A stretch of 64,000 nt of DNA from Pyrinomonadaceae bacterium MAG19_C2-C3 (GTDB lineage Bacteria > Acidobacteriota > Blastocatellia > Pyrinomonadales > Pyrinomonadaceae): assembly GCA_024330265.1 (NCBI GenBank), contig JANDLT010000010.1, positions 1 to 64,000 on the forward strand. Reading direction: 5' to 3'. This document shows positions 43,239 to 52,135 of the stretch, piece after piece. Numbering within the stretch: the stretch's first letter is position 1; each line of letters begins with the position of its first letter. The notes under the pieces are model-generated. The model did not search any database. It worked only from the letters and a program-made list of their open reading frames with translations, and was not told the DNA's origin. The position numbers were made by a program, and so were the translations under genes.

Positions 43239-44525
43239 CTAGGATTTCAATGCCGCCGCCAAACGTCTCACGCCTTCGTCCAATACATCTTTGTCGGCGC
43301 AGAATGAGAGCCGCAAATAACCTTCGCCTTCCGCTCCGAATGCCATGCCGGGAACGGTGATGACTTTATGCTCAAGCGCGCGTTCGGCAATCTCCATCGA
43401 AGCTCCGTGCGCGCTCACGTCAACCATCACATAAAACGCTCCGTCGGGTGAGACGGCGCGGACGTTGATTTCTTCGAGACGTGAAATCATATAATCCCTT
43501 CGCCCGCAAAACGTGCGACGCATTCCGGCGCGTGCCGCTTCCGCTTCATTGCTCCATGCCGCAAGCGCGGCTTTCTGTGACACCGTACTCGCGCACGTCG
43601 TCACATAACCGTGCAGGACGAGCGCGGCTTTAACCGCATCGCGGATTGTTGAATCCCCTTCACCCGCCACGCCGCACAACCAACCCAAACGCCAACCCGT
43701 CATGCTCAAAGATTTTGACAGACCACCGATGACAATCGTGCGCGGATAAAAGTCAGCGATAGAAGGCGGGCGATGCTTGGTGAAATAGAGTTCGCGGTAT
43801 ATCTCATCGGAGATGACGAACGCCCCCGTTTCCGCGAGTGCTTCGGCAATCTTTTTTAATTGTTCTTCATCAAGTGCGCGCCCCGTAGGATTTGACGGAC
43901 TCGTGATGATGACGACTTTCGTGCGCGGCGTTATCGCTTGCCGAAACTCGTCAAGGTCGAAATCGAAATCAGCCTGTGCCGGAAGGCGATACCGTTTCGA
44001 GACGCCGCCCGCCATGCGTACCATCGTCGGGTACGCGACGAAGCCGGGGTCAGGCACGAGAACTTCATCACCCGCGTCAACGAGCGTCATCAACGCGAGA
44101 TATAAAGCTTCCTGCGAACCGGCGGTGATAATCGTGCTTTCCGCCGACGCTCCCGCGCTCTCATAATCGCCCGCGACGAGACGACGCAAACCGAGGAGTC
44201 CGGCGTGCGTCGTATAGCCGTTCTGTTCGGCTTCGATGGCGTGCATCGCGGCGTGCGTGATGATTTGCGGCGTGCGTATATCGGGTTCGCCCAAACCCAG
44301 ATTGATGCTGCCCGAAGGCGCACGGTCAAAGAAGTCGCGTATCAAACTTTTGCTCGTCCCGCGAAGGCGCGCAGGCGGCACGAACTCGCGCGAGACGCGA
44401 CGCAAATTCGTCATCTCGTCATCATGCGGAATGTTCGTGCCATCACGCGCGATGCTCGTGTCATGCGTTTCTATGTCGCTCGCTTTTTTCGCCCGCGCGC
44501 CGAAACCACTTGTCGTATCGCTCAT
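43239..44525 (-). CDS. Pyridoxal-phosphate aminotransferase class I/II, probable N-succinyl-diaminopimelate aminotransferase
   Basis: A fold-type I aminotransferase of 428 residues. INLGLGEPDIRTPQIITHA near the N-terminus, ITSPSNPTGRAL, and the PLP lysine in GGLSKSLSMTGWRLGW are typical of the aspartate aminotransferase superfamily. Its place between dapD and asd argues that it transaminates N-succinyl-2-amino-6-ketopimelate (DapC role), but general aspartate aminotransferase activity cannot be excluded. The ATG at 44525 overlaps the dapD stop (ATGA); an internal ATG at 44414 would drop a hydrophilic extension of 37 residues and match the family better. The reading frame is intact. Confidence 0.85.
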   Translation of the reverse strand: MSDTTSGFGARAKKASDIETHDTSIARDGTNIPHDDEMTNLRRVSREFVPPARLRGTSKSLIRDFFDRAPSGSINLGLGEPDIRTPQIITHAAMHAIEAEQNGYTTHAGLLGLRRLVAGDYESAGASAESTIITAGSQEALYLALMTLVDAGDEVLVPDPGFVAYPTMVRMAGGVSKRYRLPAQADFDFDLDEFRQAITPRTKVVIITSPSNPTGRALDEEQLKKIAEALAETGAFVISDEIYRELYFTKHRPPSIADFYPRTIVIGGLSKSLSMTGWRLGWLCGVAGEGDSTIRDAVKAALVLHGYVTTCASTVSQKAALAAWSNEAEAARAGMRRTFCGRRDYMISRLEEINVRAVSPDGAFYVMVDVSAHGASMEIAERALEHKVITVPGMAFGAEGEGYLRLSFCADKDVLDEGVRRLAAALKS

Positions 44526-45385
44526 CGTAAATAATCCTCCAACTGCGCCGCCGCGTCCGTGCGCGCGTCGCGGTATTTAACAATCACGGGGGCGTAAAGC
44601 GAAAGGTTATGCTCCATTCCCCACACGCTCTTGACCGAACGCGCACCGGGAACGACGACCGCCCCCGAAGGTATCTCAAGCGGCTTACCTTCTTCACGAC
44701 GATAAACTTTTTCACGCACCAAATCATACACCGGAGTCGAACCCGTCAGAATCACACCCGCCGCCAGAATCGCCTTTTGGCGAACAATCGTCCCTTCATA
44801 CACGCCGCACCCACCGCCAATCAAACAATCATCTTCGATGATAACCGGAACTGCCCCGACGGGTTCAAGCACGCCGCCGATTTGCGCCGCCGCCGAAAGA
44901 TGCACGCGCTTCCCGACCTGCGCGCATGAACCGACAAGGGCATGTGAGTCAATCATCGTGTTTTCATCAACGAACGCGCCGACGTTGACATAAGCGGGCG
45001 GCATCACGACCACGCCCGAAGCGAGATGCGCGCCGTCGCGTATGCTCGTCCCGCCGGGAACGATACGCACGCGCTCATCATGTTCGGTCGCGCGCAAAGG
45101 ATATGTGTCTTTATCGAAAAACCGGAAGCCCGCTTTATCACCCGCCTTATCACTTGGCGACAAATCAATCACCGCTCCCATGCGAAACCCCGCGAGTATG
45201 CCGCGCTTAACCCATGCGTTGGCGCGCCATGTTCCATGCTCATCACGCTCCGCCGCACGCACTTCGCCGCGATTGAGTTGTCGCTTAAATTCATCGAACA
45301 CGCGACGGTCATCATCACTAAACTCGTTCGCTGCGCGCCCGCTCAATGCTTCGACTTGTTCACGCAATGGTTCACGCGATGACAT
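44522..45385 (-). CDS. dapD: 2,3,4,5-tetrahydropyridine-2,6-dicarboxylate N-succinyltransferase
   Basis: DapD succinylates tetrahydrodipicolinate with succinyl-CoA, committing the pathway to the succinylase branch. The C-terminal two thirds is a left-handed beta helix of hexapeptide repeats (VRIVPGGTSIRDGAHLASGVVVMPPAYVNVGAFVDENTMIDSHALVGSCAQVGKRVHLSAAAQIGGVLEP). The helical N-terminal domain contains LREQVEALSGR and VFDEFKRQLNRGEVRAAE. I start at the ATG at 45385 (MSSREPL), which fits DapD; thirteen extra upstream residues are unlikely. It overlaps the aminotransferase by four bases. A family 2 palindrome lies directly upstream, between it and dapA. Confidence 0.94.
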   Translation of the reverse strand: MSSREPLREQVEALSGRAANEFSDDDRRVFDEFKRQLNRGEVRAAERDEHGTWRANAWVKRGILAGFRMGAVIDLSPSDKAGDKAGFRFFDKDTYPLRATEHDERVRIVPGGTSIRDGAHLASGVVVMPPAYVNVGAFVDENTMIDSHALVGSCAQVGKRVHLSAAAQIGGVLEPVGAVPVIIEDDCLIGGGCGVYEGTIVRQKAILAAGVILTGSTPVYDLVREKVYRREEGKPLEIPSGAVVVPGARSVKSVWGMEHNLSLYAPVIVKYRDARTDAAAQLEDYLR

Positions 45386-45424
45386 GCGTTTCGTGTTCCT
45401 TTTCCGGTTCAGGGCATGTTCCAA

Positions 45425-45622
45425 AGTCCCGTCAGGGACATTTCGATAATAGCCCAGCGATTTATCGCTCTCGTCTGCGGCAGAAGAAATGTTTGCGAGT
45501 CCCGTCAGGGACGGCTGAAATAATGACCGATTTCAGCCGTCCCTGACGGGACTGCCCCAATGTTTTACTCCTGCTCCCAGCGATGAATCGCTGGGCTATT
45601 CTCATCGTGTCCCTACGGGACA
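45425..45622. repeat. Palindromic element, family 2, copy 2
   Basis: GTCCCGTCAGGGAC at 45426-45439 and GTCCCTACGGGAC at 45609-45621 mark the ends. AGCCCAGCGATTTATCGCT is opposite AGCGATGAATCGCTGGGCTATT, and the centre pairs GTCAGGGACGGCTGAAA with its inverse. The arrangement is the same as copy 1. It occupies the dapD-dapA gap (45386-45631). Confidence 0.85.
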
Positions 45623-45631
45623 GATACACCG

Positions 45632-46555
45632 CTATTTTTCAGACTCACTCTCAGATAAGAGACCAAGAGCCTCAAGCACGGGACGCAAACGCTCGCGCGT
45701 CAGGTCTTGGACAGGCACAAGCGGAAGCCGCAAATTTTCTTCCAGCAAGCCCATCATCCGCATCGCCGCTTTGACGGGCGCGGGACTCGATTCCCAAAAA
45801 TTCGCTTCCATCAAAGCCAGCAACTTGAAGTGAAGCGTGCGCGCATCATGCCATCTTCCCCCAAGTGCGGCTTCGACCATCCGCGACATCAAAGCGGGTG
45901 CTTCATTCGACGCGACGGAAATCAAACCGTCCGCTCCCAACGCGATGAGTGCGAAGGTCAAAGCATCATCGCCCGACAACACGCGAAACTCTGCCGGACG
46001 CTCTCGCAAGATGTGCATGATTTGCATCAAGTCGCCGCTCGCCTCTTTGACCGCGACTATGTTCGGAACTGTCCGCGCGAGATGCAAAACCGTTTCCGAA
46101 TTGATGTTCGACGCCGTGCGACCCGGCACGTTATAGAGAACGACGGGCGTATCTTCAATCGCCTGAGCAAGGGCGGTGTAGTGCGCGATGAGTCCGGCTT
46201 GCGTCGGTTTGTTGTAGTAAGGCGCGACGGCAAGCACCGCATCCGCACCCAAAGCACGCGCCCGCAACGCATTATCAATCGCCACACTCGTCGCGTTGCT
46301 TCCGACTCCGGCGATGACGTGCGCGTCCATTTCGTGCGCGACTTCAATCGTTGCGCCGATGACCGCATCATCTTCATCGCGCGTCATCGTCGCCGATTCC
46401 CCCGTCGTCCCGCACGGCACAAGCACGCGCACGCCCGCTTCGATTTGACGCTTCACAAGTCCCCGCATCGTCTTACCGTCAACCGCACCGTTGCCCTTAA
46501 ACGGCGTCACGAGAGCAGTCGCACACCCGCGCAGCCAATCATATTCAATCGTCAT
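45632..46555 (-). CDS. dapA: 4-hydroxy-tetrahydrodipicolinate synthase
   Basis: DapA condenses pyruvate with aspartate semialdehyde. The (beta/alpha)8 protein of 307 residues contains GCATALVTPFKGNGAVD near the start, GTTGESATMTRDE (substrate carboxylate binding), LYNVPGRT with the active-site tyrosine, and the Schiff-base lysine in VAVKEASGDL. ATG at 46555 with GAGG eight bases upstream is preferred; six extra residues from an ATG upstream are possible. An octamer repeat array precedes it. The family 2 palindrome follows. Confidence 0.95.
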   Translation of the reverse strand: MTIEYDWLRGCATALVTPFKGNGAVDGKTMRGLVKRQIEAGVRVLVPCGTTGESATMTRDEDDAVIGATIEVAHEMDAHVIAGVGSNATSVAIDNALRARALGADAVLAVAPYYNKPTQAGLIAHYTALAQAIEDTPVVLYNVPGRTASNINSETVLHLARTVPNIVAVKEASGDLMQIMHILRERPAEFRVLSGDDALTFALIALGADGLISVASNEAPALMSRMVEAALGGRWHDARTLHFKLLALMEANFWESSPAPVKAAMRMMGLLEENLRLPLVPVQDLTRERLRPVLEALGLLSESESEK

Positions 46556-46579
46556 CTTTCTGCCTCGCTTCATAAGAGG

Positions 46580-46646
46580 ATTGATTCAATGATTCATTCA
46601 GTCATTAAATCAATGAGCCGATAAACCAGTGAATCAATGAATCAGT
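46580..46646. repeat. Octamer tandem repeat (ATTGATTC type)
   Basis: Degenerate 8-base units (ATTGATTC, AATGATTC, ATTCAGTC ... AATGAATC) fill the dapB-dapA gap and include the dapB stop codon. The two halves are roughly inverted. Units match those at 4506-4536 and 10404-10757. Confidence 0.75.
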
Positions 46647-47352
46647 CTTCTTTCAAAATCTCATTCAACACGTTCGCAAATTCCAATATGCCGCGCCGAT
46701 TTTTTTCTTTATGTAGCCATAATGCGGCGCGCAAAGCACCTTCCGCGAAGCCTTCGCGCGAACGCGCCGTGTGCGTCAAAGTTACGATGTCGGCAATCGA
46801 ATCGAAGCCGACGGTGTGCGTGCCGGGAATGAATCCGGCGCGCACGCTCGTCACATCCACATCGCGTTTCATCTTCACGTCAACGATGCGTTTGAGGTGA
46901 AGCCCCGTTCCCGAAGGCGCGTCGCGTTTATGTTTGTGGTGCGCTTCTGTGATAAACACATCGTAATCATTCACATCGTCGAAGGCTTCCGCCGCCCGCG
47001 CGACGATTGCGTAAAACAGGTTGACGCCGATGGAGAAGTTCGCGCCGTGAAGCATCACGCCGTCGTGCGCCGCGATGAGGTTTTTAATTCGTTCAAACTC
47101 ATCATGCCAACCCGTCGTGCCTTCGACAAGCGGCACACACGCACGCGCGCACGCTTCCGCATTCATCGCCACCGCACCGGCAACCGAAAAATCAATCGCC
47201 ACATCAAGCCCGCGCAAGTCTTCCGCCAACCGTTTCGCGTCCGTGATGTTGTCGCTCGAATGAGAGATGAACGCGATTTCATGTTGCGCTTTTTGTGCTA
47301 ACTGCGCGACGAGACGATTCATTTTGCCGTAGCCGAGTAACGCAATTTTCAT
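46642..47352 (-). CDS. dapB: 4-hydroxy-tetrahydrodipicolinate reductase
   Basis: DapB reduces the DapA product to tetrahydrodipicolinate with NAD(P)H. MKIALLGYGKMNRLVAQLA is the N-terminal dinucleotide motif (GYGKM instead of the more usual GAxGRMG). VAIDFSV and EGTTGW are conserved, and the substrate motif EAHHKHKRDAPSGTGL carries the catalytic histidine and lysine. The 236-residue length from the ATG at 47352 is at the compact end for the family. Upstream codons read through a GGCGGGT-ATA-ACCCGCC hairpin at about 47363-47380 and are rejected. It lies between dapE and dapA. Confidence 0.94.
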   Translation of the reverse strand: MKIALLGYGKMNRLVAQLAQKAQHEIAFISHSSDNITDAKRLAEDLRGLDVAIDFSVAGAVAMNAEACARACVPLVEGTTGWHDEFERIKNLIAAHDGVMLHGANFSIGVNLFYAIVARAAEAFDDVNDYDVFITEAHHKHKRDAPSGTGLHLKRIVDVKMKRDVDVTSVRAGFIPGTHTVGFDSIADIVTLTHTARSREGFAEGALRAALWLHKEKNRRGILEFANVLNEILKED

Positions 47353-47362
47353 ATTGAAGTCC

Positions 47363-47380
47363 GGCGGGTATAACCCGCCT
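47363..47380. repeat. Small perfect hairpin upstream of dapB
   Basis: GGCGGGT and ACCCGCC pair over seven bases with a 3-base loop in the dapE-dapB gap. It could modulate read-through or be an eroded repeat; no T run follows. Confidence 0.5.
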
Positions 47381-47412
47381 CTAAACAATCAAGGTGACTG
47401 TTTTGTCGCTCA

Positions 47413-48456
47413 TCACAGACTCGCTTCGTCCACGTTTTTCGTGACCTGCGCGAACAAATTATGCGCGAGGCGCGTGTAGAGTTCGATAGATTCGATGAGT
47501 TGCGCTTTGCTGATTTTCTCGTGCGCGGTGTGTGCGTCGAGAATCGAACCCGCACCGAGCAGAAGCGGCGTTCCCCAATTCGAGAGATGCGGCACGTCGG
47601 TTGTAAAGCGCACGACTTCATGCGTGAAGCCTTCGACCGCGTGAAGGCGCACGGGTTCGGTGACGCCCAAGTATTCAATTCCGACCCGCCCCGCGACGAC
47701 GTTTTCAAGCGTGGGTTTCAAGCGTGATGAATCGCATACGAGTCTGATTTGTAAATCCGCTTCGCACGTCGCGGGTATCACGTTCGGGCGCACGCCGCCC
47801 GTTATCGTGCCGATATTAACCGTCGTCGCGCCGTAAAATTCATCTTCAATCCACTTCGCTTCGCGCACGTCCGCCAACACGTCAAGCATCTTTTCAATCG
47901 CGGATTCGCCCTGTTCAGGGTAAGCCGAATGCGCCGCCATACCCTTCGCTTTCAAGCGCACACGCAGCGAACCTTTCGAGCCGATGCCGAGTCTGTTTTC
48001 CGTCGGTTCACCGTTAATTAAAAATCTACATCCACGCGCGAATGCGTGACGGTTCGCAACTTGCGCCCCGATGCTCGTGGTTTCTTCACCGACAACGAAC
48101 ATCATTCCAATGCGTTCTTCGCCCGCGTCGCGCACACGCATCGCCGCCGAGAGCATCGCCGCGATGATGCCTTTCGTGTCGCACGCCCCGCGCCCGTAAA
48201 TATATTTATCATCTTCACTCGAAGCGACGAATGGCGGCACGGTGTCAATGTGCGTCGAGAACACGACGCGCGGCGCGTGGTTTGTCGTCGCAATGAGATT
48301 GACGCGCTCGCCTTCGACCGTTTGGGCTTCGACGTTAAAGCCGAGTTGCTCCAATCGCCAACGCAAGAAATCCGCGACCGCGCGCTCATCGCCGGACACG
48401 GAAGGAATATCAATCAAGTCGCGTGTGAACGCAAAAGTTTCGGCGTGCGTCGTCAT
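47413..48456 (-). CDS. dapE: M20 family metallopeptidase, probable succinyl-diaminopimelate desuccinylase
   Basis: This di-zinc amidohydrolase of 347 residues is predicted to remove succinate from N-succinyl-LL-DAP. Metal ligands are visible: H in VVFSTHIDTVPP, D in GRGACDTKG, the catalytic EE in VVGEETTS and H in LGAGSILDAHTAHEKI. The lid domain includes the dimer-interface GMAAHSAYPEQGESAI. The closely related acetylornithine deacetylase (ArgE) and lysine-biosynthesis LysK cannot be separated by motif, but location among dapA, dapB, dapD and lysC favours DapE. It follows lysC by 43 bases. Confidence 0.9.
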   Translation of the reverse strand: MTTHAETFAFTRDLIDIPSVSGDERAVADFLRWRLEQLGFNVEAQTVEGERVNLIATTNHAPRVVFSTHIDTVPPFVASSEDDKYIYGRGACDTKGIIAAMLSAAMRVRDAGEERIGMMFVVGEETTSIGAQVANRHAFARGCRFLINGEPTENRLGIGSKGSLRVRLKAKGMAAHSAYPEQGESAIEKMLDVLADVREAKWIEDEFYGATTVNIGTITGGVRPNVIPATCEADLQIRLVCDSSRLKPTLENVVAGRVGIEYLGVTEPVRLHAVEGFTHEVVRFTTDVPHLSNWGTPLLLGAGSILDAHTAHEKISKAQLIESIELYTRLAHNLFAQVTKNVDEASL

Positions 48457-48499
48457 CGTTCGGTTTCCTCAAATTCAATCACCATCGCGTATCGCGTTT

Positions 48500-49936
48500 T
48501 CATCTTATCAACTCGCCTTCACCGCGCGCCGCGAGGTCTGCCGCTTCGTCCATTCCGAAGGTCTCGAAAAACGTGTGATGAAGGCGGCGCACGACTTCGG
48601 CGGCGCGCGTTTCATCAACCACGAAAGTCAGGTTGACACTCGAAGCACCTTGCGAAATGAGCGAGATGTTGATGGTGTCGAGATGACGAAAGACCTGTGT
48701 GGCGATGCCGCGCGTTGTCAAAATCCCCGCCCCGACGACGCAGATAATCGCGCGCTTGTCTTGGGTTTCGACGCGACCGAGTACGCGCAAATCTTCGAGT
48801 ATGCCGAGCAAGCGCGCCGTGTCATCAAGGGTTAAAGAGACACTGACCTCCGATGTCGTGACGACATCAACGGGCGTGCGATGACGTTCAAAGACTTCAA
48901 AGAGTTGGCGCATGAAGCCGTAAGTTCCGAGCATCGCGGCGGCGGTGACGCGAACGACCGTGATGCCGCGTTTGTGCGCGATGGATTTAATGACGCGATG
49001 TTCTTGGGTATCAGCTTCGCGGCGAATCAGCGTCCCCGCGCCTTCCGGCTGGCGCGAATTACACACGCGCACCGGAATCGCTTTCGCAATCGCGGGCTGA
49101 ATCGTTTTCGGATGCAAAACCTTCGCGCCGAAATACGCGAGTTCGGCGGCTTCTTCATAAGAGAGGAAGGGGACGGTGCGCGCACGCGGCACAATGCGCG
49201 GGTCGGCGGTCATCACTCCGGTCACGTCCGTCCAGATTTGAATCTCCCGCGCATCGAGAGCCGCACCGACGAGTGCCGCCGAGTAATCGCTTCCGCCGCG
49301 CCCCAGTGTCGTCGTCGCACCCGACAGAGAAGAACCGATGAAGCCGCCCAAAATCGGTATGATGTTTTCTTTAAGAAGCGGTGCGAGTTCGCGCGTCGTG
49401 CGGTTATCGGTTTCTTCCGCGAACGGCGTGGCGCGCCCGTGTTCTTCATCGGTGATGATGCAGCGTCGGGCGTCAACATACTGCGCGGGCGGCGCGTCGA
49501 GAGTGGCGGCGAGAACCATCGCGGAAAGACGTTCACCGTAGGACACGACGACATCTTGAATCAAAGGGCGCGCGGACGGTTGACGGTGAAGGGTGGCGAG
49601 CAGTTCCGCAATCTCGTCGCGGGCTTTATCAATCGCTTCGGTGACGCTTAGGATTTTGTCGGCATGTGCGAGTTCGTTTGCGACCGTGCGGTAACGCTCG
49701 AACTGGTTTTCAAGTGACTCTGTTGCGGCATCCGTCTCGCCCGCGATTGCCGCTTCGACGCTTGTGAGCAGTGCATCCGTGACTTTGCTCATCGCGGAGA
49801 CGATGACGACGACGGCACACTCACGCGCTTTTGCATGTTGAGCGCGGACGATTTCACACACGCGGCGAAAAGCGTTCGCGTCTTCGACGGACGTGCCGCC
49901 GAATTTCATCACAATCGGATTGATAGTCGTAGGCAT
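48500..49936 (-). CDS. lysC: Aspartate kinase (monofunctional, LysC type)
   Basis: LysC phosphorylates aspartate, the first and usually feedback-controlled step. The kinase domain starts with PIVMKFGGTSVEDANAFRRV and includes GRGGSDYSAALVGAALDA and the LSYEEAAELAYFGAKVLHPKTI segment. Two C-terminal ACT domains (about 310-478; IKSIAHKRGITVVRVT and ISLISQGASSVNLTFVV) suggest lysine feedback. The ATG at 49936 (MPTTINPIV) is chosen; 37 upstream residues are cysteine-rich and unlike the family. First gene of the lysine cluster. I found no lysine riboswitch in the approximately 210 bases shared with the divergent M61 gene. Confidence 0.94.
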   Translation of the reverse strand: MPTTINPIVMKFGGTSVEDANAFRRVCEIVRAQHAKARECAVVVIVSAMSKVTDALLTSVEAAIAGETDAATESLENQFERYRTVANELAHADKILSVTEAIDKARDEIAELLATLHRQPSARPLIQDVVVSYGERLSAMVLAATLDAPPAQYVDARRCIITDEEHGRATPFAEETDNRTTRELAPLLKENIIPILGGFIGSSLSGATTTLGRGGSDYSAALVGAALDAREIQIWTDVTGVMTADPRIVPRARTVPFLSYEEAAELAYFGAKVLHPKTIQPAIAKAIPVRVCNSRQPEGAGTLIRREADTQEHRVIKSIAHKRGITVVRVTAAAMLGTYGFMRQLFEVFERHRTPVDVVTTSEVSVSLTLDDTARLLGILEDLRVLGRVETQDKRAIICVVGAGILTTRGIATQVFRHLDTINISLISQGASSVNLTFVVDETRAAEVVRRLHHTFFETFGMDEAADLAARGEGELIR

Positions 49937-50147
49937 TGTTTCGCTTGAAGTTCGCTCACCATAACGACCGCCCCGCGCCGCTGTCAAGCAAAACGTCGAA
50001 GCCCGAAGACAAGCGAAATAAGAAGCGAAACATGACAGGCGAATCATGTCGCGTTAAGCCGGAAAACATTTTTGAGATGGCTTGTAGTAAGATGCCGTCA
50101 CACTTTTTCTCCCTAACACAATCTTCGACGGAGAAGCTATCACACAG

Positions 50148-52073
50148 ATGATTTTTAGATTTTTGTTCGCATCTATTATTGCGAGTTTCGCCTTTGTCGG
50201 CGGCACGTTGACACTTACCGCGCAACCTCGCCGCCCCGCCGCCATGCCGGTTAATCAATCGCCAACCAACCAACCATCGCCAGACATTTCTTACACCGTT
50301 TCGATGCCGCGCCCTTATACGCACCTGCTCGAAGTCGAGATGCGCGTGCGCGCGGCGGCACAATCACAAATGCCCGCCAGCCTTGATGTGCGTATGCCCG
50401 TGTGGACGCCGGGTTCATACCTGATTCGTGAATACGCGCGCCACGTTCAGGATTTCACGGCACAACGCGGCGGCAATCAGAATGAAACGACACCACTCGC
50501 ATGGACGAAAACTAACAAGAATACTTGGCGTATCACGACGGGCGGCGCGCCCGAAATCATCGTGCGTTACAACGTCTATGCGAACGAGTTGACGGTTCGC
50601 ACGAACGAACTCAACGACCGTCATGCGTTCTGGAACAACGCCGCGACGCTGATGTATGTCGAAGGTTTTTTGAACGCGCCTTCAACCGTCACGGTCAAAC
50701 CGTTCGGCAACTGGAAAATCGCAACCGGATTGCCACAAGCGACGGGAGGCACTACCGAAGCGGGTTCACAGACGTTCGCCGCACCAAACTACGACATACT
50801 TTACGATTCGCCGTTTCTCGTTTCCGATTTCAAGGCGATTGACTTTGAAGTGCGCGGCAAACCGCATCGCTTCGTTGTTGACGGCGAAGGCAATTACGAC
50901 CTCGAACGCTTGCGCCGTGACGTGCCGAAAATCGTCGAAGAATCCGCGAAGATGATGAACGGCTTGCCCTACGACAACTACACGTTTCTCCTCATGACGC
51001 ACCCGACGGCGGGCGGCGGGTTGGAACACCTCAACTCGACCGCCCTCATCGCGCGCCGTTTCAGCTTCGCCCAAGAGGAAAGCTATCGCGGCTTTCTCTC
51101 GCTTGTCGCGCACGAATTTTTCCACCTCTGGAACGTCAAACGGATTCGTCCCGACGCGCTCGGAACTTTCGATTACAACAACGAAAACTACACGCGCCTC
51201 TTGTGGGTTGCCGAAGGCGTGACGAGTTATTACGAAAACGTCTTGCTGCGGCGCGCCGGATTGATGACCGTTGACGATTATCTAAAACTCATCGGCAATG
51301 AAATCAGAGCTTTGCAATCAACGCCCGGAAGACTGGCGATGAGCGTTGAAGAAGCCAGCTTCGACGCATGGATTGAGTATTACCGACCCGACGAAAACAC
51401 CATCAATTCCGCCATCTCTTACTATGACAAAGGCGCGCTCGTCGGGCTTCTACTCGACCTTGAAATTCTCCGTCGCACGGACGGCGCGCGTTCGCTTGAC
51501 GATGTGATGCGCGCACTCTATACAGACTTCGCGCTTAAAAATCGCAACTACACGCCCGCTGATTTTCAAGCGACGGCGGAGCGCATCACGGGGAGCAGTC
51601 TCAACGAGTTTTTCAATCAATACGTGCGCGGGCGGGCGGAACTTCCCTTCGCGGAAACGCTTCAAGCGTTCGGCTTAACGCTCAATACGATGATTGACCC
51701 GAAAGCCGCCCCCAAAGCCTTCTTCGGCGCGACGCTCGCGCAAGACGGCGAACGTCTCACGGTGCGAAACGTTCCCGTCGGCACGCCCGCTTACGAGCAA
51801 GGCATCACTGCGGGCGACCAAATCATCGCCCTCAACGGTACGCGCGTCACACTCGCCACGCTCAACGAACGACTCGGCGAACGTCGTCCCGGCGATGAAG
51901 TCACGCTCACGATTTTCCGCCTCGATGAACTTCGCACCTTCCCCGTTAAACTCGGACAAAACACGCTCGGCGACTTCCGCATCACGCCCGTGAACAATCC
52001 TTCGCCCGCACAACGAAGACTTTATGAGAGTTGGCTCGGAACGCCGATGAAGACCGCAATGAGTGATGAGTGA
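50148..52073 (+). CDS. M61 family metallopeptidase with C-terminal PDZ domain
   Basis: M61 peptidases (glycyl aminopeptidase type) are zinc enzymes related to M1. The exported protein has a signal peptide (about 1-24, FLFASIIASFAFVGGTLTLTAQ), an N-terminal beta domain with SYLIREYARHVQDF, a typical M61 signature, and the zinc motif HEFFH (H322, E323, H326) within SLVAHEFFHLWNVKRIRP. LWVAEGVTSYYENVLL supplies the third ligand. A PDZ domain follows (about 530-620; LTVRNVPVGTPAYEQGITAGDQIIALNG). The length of 641 residues is normal. It diverges from lysC and ends in a heptamer repeat region. Confidence 0.93.
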   Translation: MIFRFLFASIIASFAFVGGTLTLTAQPRRPAAMPVNQSPTNQPSPDISYTVSMPRPYTHLLEVEMRVRAAAQSQMPASLDVRMPVWTPGSYLIREYARHVQDFTAQRGGNQNETTPLAWTKTNKNTWRITTGGAPEIIVRYNVYANELTVRTNELNDRHAFWNNAATLMYVEGFLNAPSTVTVKPFGNWKIATGLPQATGGTTEAGSQTFAAPNYDILYDSPFLVSDFKAIDFEVRGKPHRFVVDGEGNYDLERLRRDVPKIVEESAKMMNGLPYDNYTFLLMTHPTAGGGLEHLNSTALIARRFSFAQEESYRGFLSLVAHEFFHLWNVKRIRPDALGTFDYNNENYTRLLWVAEGVTSYYENVLLRRAGLMTVDDYLKLIGNEIRALQSTPGRLAMSVEEASFDAWIEYYRPDENTINSAISYYDKGALVGLLLDLEILRRTDGARSLDDVMRALYTDFALKNRNYTPADFQATAERITGSSLNEFFNQYVRGRAELPFAETLQAFGLTLNTMIDPKAAPKAFFGATLAQDGERLTVRNVPVGTPAYEQGITAGDQIIALNGTRVTLATLNERLGERRPGDEVTLTIFRLDELRTFPVKLGQNTLGDFRITPVNNPSPAQRRLYESWLGTPMKTAMSDE

Positions 52074-52135
52074 CAAGATGAAAACAGATTTTCTTGTCAC
52101 TCGTCACTTGTCATTTGTCACTCGTCACTCAAAGT
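52060..52135. repeat. Inverted heptamer repeats (GTGATGA and GTCACTY types)
   Basis: A left part GTGATGAGTGACAAG overlaps the M61 stop. The right part reads GTCACTC, GTCACTT, GTCATTT, GTCACTC, GTCACTC and ends at the start of the enoyl-CoA hydratase ATG at 52136. CTTGTCAC opposite GTGACAAG forms a hairpin. Confidence 0.8.

Noticed and set aside
45707-46624. Long open frame (305 codons) on the plus strand opposite dapA
   Set aside because: It is a mirror of the dapA codon bias, has no recognisable motif, and dapA on the other strand is certain.
49937-50147. Lysine riboswitch upstream of lysC
   Set aside because: The lysC-M61 gap is about 210 bases, but I could not find the conserved multi-helix L-box core or an associated terminator.
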